A stretch of 6,252 nucleotides of DNA, from assembly GCA_005777205.1 (NCBI GenBank), contig SXNB01000052.1, positions 1 to 6,252 on the forward strand, read 5' to 3'. The translations under genes and the position numbers were made by a program. Numbering within the stretch: the stretch's first letter is position 1; every line of letters starts with the position of its first letter. The stretch is from Burkholderiales bacterium. GTDB taxonomy: Bacteria > Pseudomonadota > Gammaproteobacteria > Burkholderiales > SG8-39. The notes beneath the pieces were generated by a model, which saw nothing but the letters and a program-made list of their open reading frames with translations, was not told the DNA's origin and did not search any database. This document shows positions 5,091 to 6,252 of the stretch, piece by piece.

Positions 5091-6252
5091 GCGCCCAGCT
5101 TCTCCTGCAGGAAGCGCAACGCGCCGGCAAGGGGCGCGTTGGCCGCCGCATCGTCGCGCCGGCCCTTGTACTCTATGGTGCCGGCGGCGATACCGCGCTC
5201 CGAGACCACCACACGGTGAGGCACGCCGATCAACTCCATGTCGGCGAACAACACGCCGGCTCGCTCGTCGCGGTCCTCCAGCAGGACGTCCACGCCGGCG
5301 GCGGCAAGCTCCGCGTAGAGCCGGTCCGCGGCCTCGCGCACTGCCTGGCTCTTGCGGTAGCCGATCGGCACCAACGCGATCTCGAACGGCGCCATGGCAC
5401 TCGGGAAGGCGATGCCGCGCTCGTCGTGGTTCTGCTCGATGGCGGCGGCGACGATACGCGTCACGCCGATGCCGTAGCAGCCCATTTCCATCGGCTGCGC
5501 CGCGCCCTTCTCGTCCAGGTAGGTTGCCTTGAGCGCCTCGGAGTACTTGGTGCGCAGCTGGAAAATGTGCCCGACCTCGATGCCGCGCTGGATCCGCAGC
5601 GCGCCCTTGCCGTCCGGGCTGGCATCGCCCTCGATGACGTTACGGATGTCGGCAACCACCGCGGGCTCGGGCAGGTCGCGGCCCCAGTTGACACCGGTGA
5701 GGTGGAAGCCGGCCTCGTTGGCGCCGCAGACGAAGTCGCCCATGGCTACAACCGTGCGGTCGGCGATCACCAGCGCGTCTCTGACGCCGACTGGCCCGAT
5801 GTAGCCGGGCTGGCAGCCGGTGTGGCGCGCGATCTCCGCCTCTCCGGCGAACCGGAACGGGGCCAGGCCGGTGGCCTTGCCGGCCTTGATCTCGTTCAGG
5901 TTGTGGTCCCCGCGCAGCAGCAACATGGCAAATCGCTCTCCGCTCATGACGGCAATCGCTTTGACGGTGCGCTGGAGCGGAAGTTTAAGCAGCGTGGCCA
6001 CGTCCTCGCAGGTGGTCTTGCCCGGGGTGGCCACCCTCGCCATCGACGATCCGGGAGCCCCACGCGGGACGGACGGGGCAATAGCCTCGGCCAGTTCGAT
6101 ATTGGCGGCGAAGGCGGACTCCGGGCACCAGGCGATAGCGTCCTCGCCCGAGTCGGCGAGGACGTGGAACTCGTGCGAGCCGGTGCCGCCGATCGCGCCC
6201 GGATCGGCGGCGACGGCGCGGAACTTCAGCCCGAGGCGCTCGAAAATGCGGC
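5087..6252 (-). CDS. proS: Prolyl-tRNA synthetase, bacterial type with INS editing domain (5' end beyond window)
   Basis: The frame enters from the right edge (first full codon at 6250) and runs 387 codons to a TGA at 5089-5087. About 180 N-terminal residues, including class II motifs 1 and 2, lie outside. In window numbering, RIFERLGLKFRAV (1-13) and GGTGSHEFHVL (21-31) belong to the catalytic core. IELAEAIAPSVPRGAP leads into the inserted YbaK-like editing domain. That domain keeps the lysine of LPLQRTVK (97), corresponding to the residue that selects against alanine in E. coli ProRS. Motif 3 is MGCYGIGVTRIVAAAIEQ with its arginine at 265. The anticodon-binding domain ends in FADMELIGVPHRVVVSERG. 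The enzyme charges tRNA-Pro in the cytoplasm and clears mischarged Ala-tRNA-Pro. Met at 6043 is internal and is not the start. It leads an overlapping-gene operon with the two transglycosylase genes. Confidence 0.97.
   Translation of the reverse strand, partial: RIFERLGLKFRAVAADPGAIGGTGSHEFHVLADSGEDAIAWCPESAFAANIELAEAIAPSVPRGAPGSSMARVATPGKTTCEDVATLLKLPLQRTVKAIAVMSGERFAMLLLRGDHNLNEIKAGKATGLAPFRFAGEAEIARHTGCQPGYIGPVGVRDALVIADRTVVAMGDFVCGANEAGFHLTGVNWGRDLPEPAVVADIRNVIEGDASPDGKGALRIQRGIEVGHIFQLRTKYSEALKATYLDEKGAAQPMEMGCYGIGVTRIVAAAIEQNHDERGIAFPSAMAPFEIALVPIGYRKSQAVREAADRLYAELAAAGVDVLLEDRDERAGVLFADMELIGVPHRVVVSERGIAAGTIEYKGRRDDAAANAPLAGALRFLQEKLGA

Noticed and set aside
5087..6043. Reading the right-hand gene as a complete 318-residue protein starting at 6043
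   Set aside because: The frame stays open to the window edge and the upstream 69 residues match ProRS (RIFERLGLKF, GGTGSHEFHVL). The Met at 6043 is internal, so the gene is only cut by the window.

Overview
The window is a dense, high-G+C (roughly two-thirds by eye) bacterial chromosome segment with almost no non-coding DNA. The order surE-pcm-nlpD, a proS with an internal editing domain, and NlpD, SurE and ProRS wording of the beta/gamma type point to a proteobacterium. I favour a betaproteobacterium, with gammaproteobacterial groups such as Xanthomonadales as the alternative. This placement rests on remembered family sequences, not on a search. There are no rRNA or tRNA genes, CRISPR arrays, insertion sequences or phage genes.

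Layout. (1) 1-974, minus: a major facilitator superfamily transporter whose C-terminal end lies beyond the left edge. It carries a perfect 13-bp-stem inverted repeat in the part encoding the central cytoplasmic loop. (2) 975-1013: a 39-bp divergent promoter region with two mirror-image TAGAAT boxes. The transporter mRNA is predicted to be leaderless and the surE mRNA to have only a very short leader. (3) 1014-3261, plus: a three-gene operon surE-pcm-nlpD joined by two ATGA overlaps. (4) 3262-3290: a convergent junction with a 16-bp palindrome that contains the stop codon of the facing gene. (5) 3279-6252, minus: an operon reading proS (5' end off the right edge), an SLT-family lytic transglycosylase, a small fused-looking membrane ORF, then mltB. 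All are linked by overlapping stop and start codons.

How the genes fit together. surE (nucleotidase), pcm (repair of isoaspartyl proteins) and nlpD (envelope LysM/M23 lipoprotein) are a classic stress and stationary-phase set, but rpoS, which usually follows nlpD, is absent here. Facing it are two peptidoglycan-cleaving transglycosylases co-transcribed with prolyl-tRNA synthetase. The convergent operons therefore place cell-wall remodelling genes back to back.

The most unusual feature is the 83-codon ORF at 4259-4510. Its first ~44 residues look like the start of a DUF58 membrane protein. Its last ~35 look like the end of a TgpA-type (DUF3488/transglutaminase/DUF4129) protein. These two families are normally encoded by adjacent genes. 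The simplest reading is an in-frame deletion scar that fused the two ends and kept the start and stop overlaps with the neighbouring transglycosylase genes.
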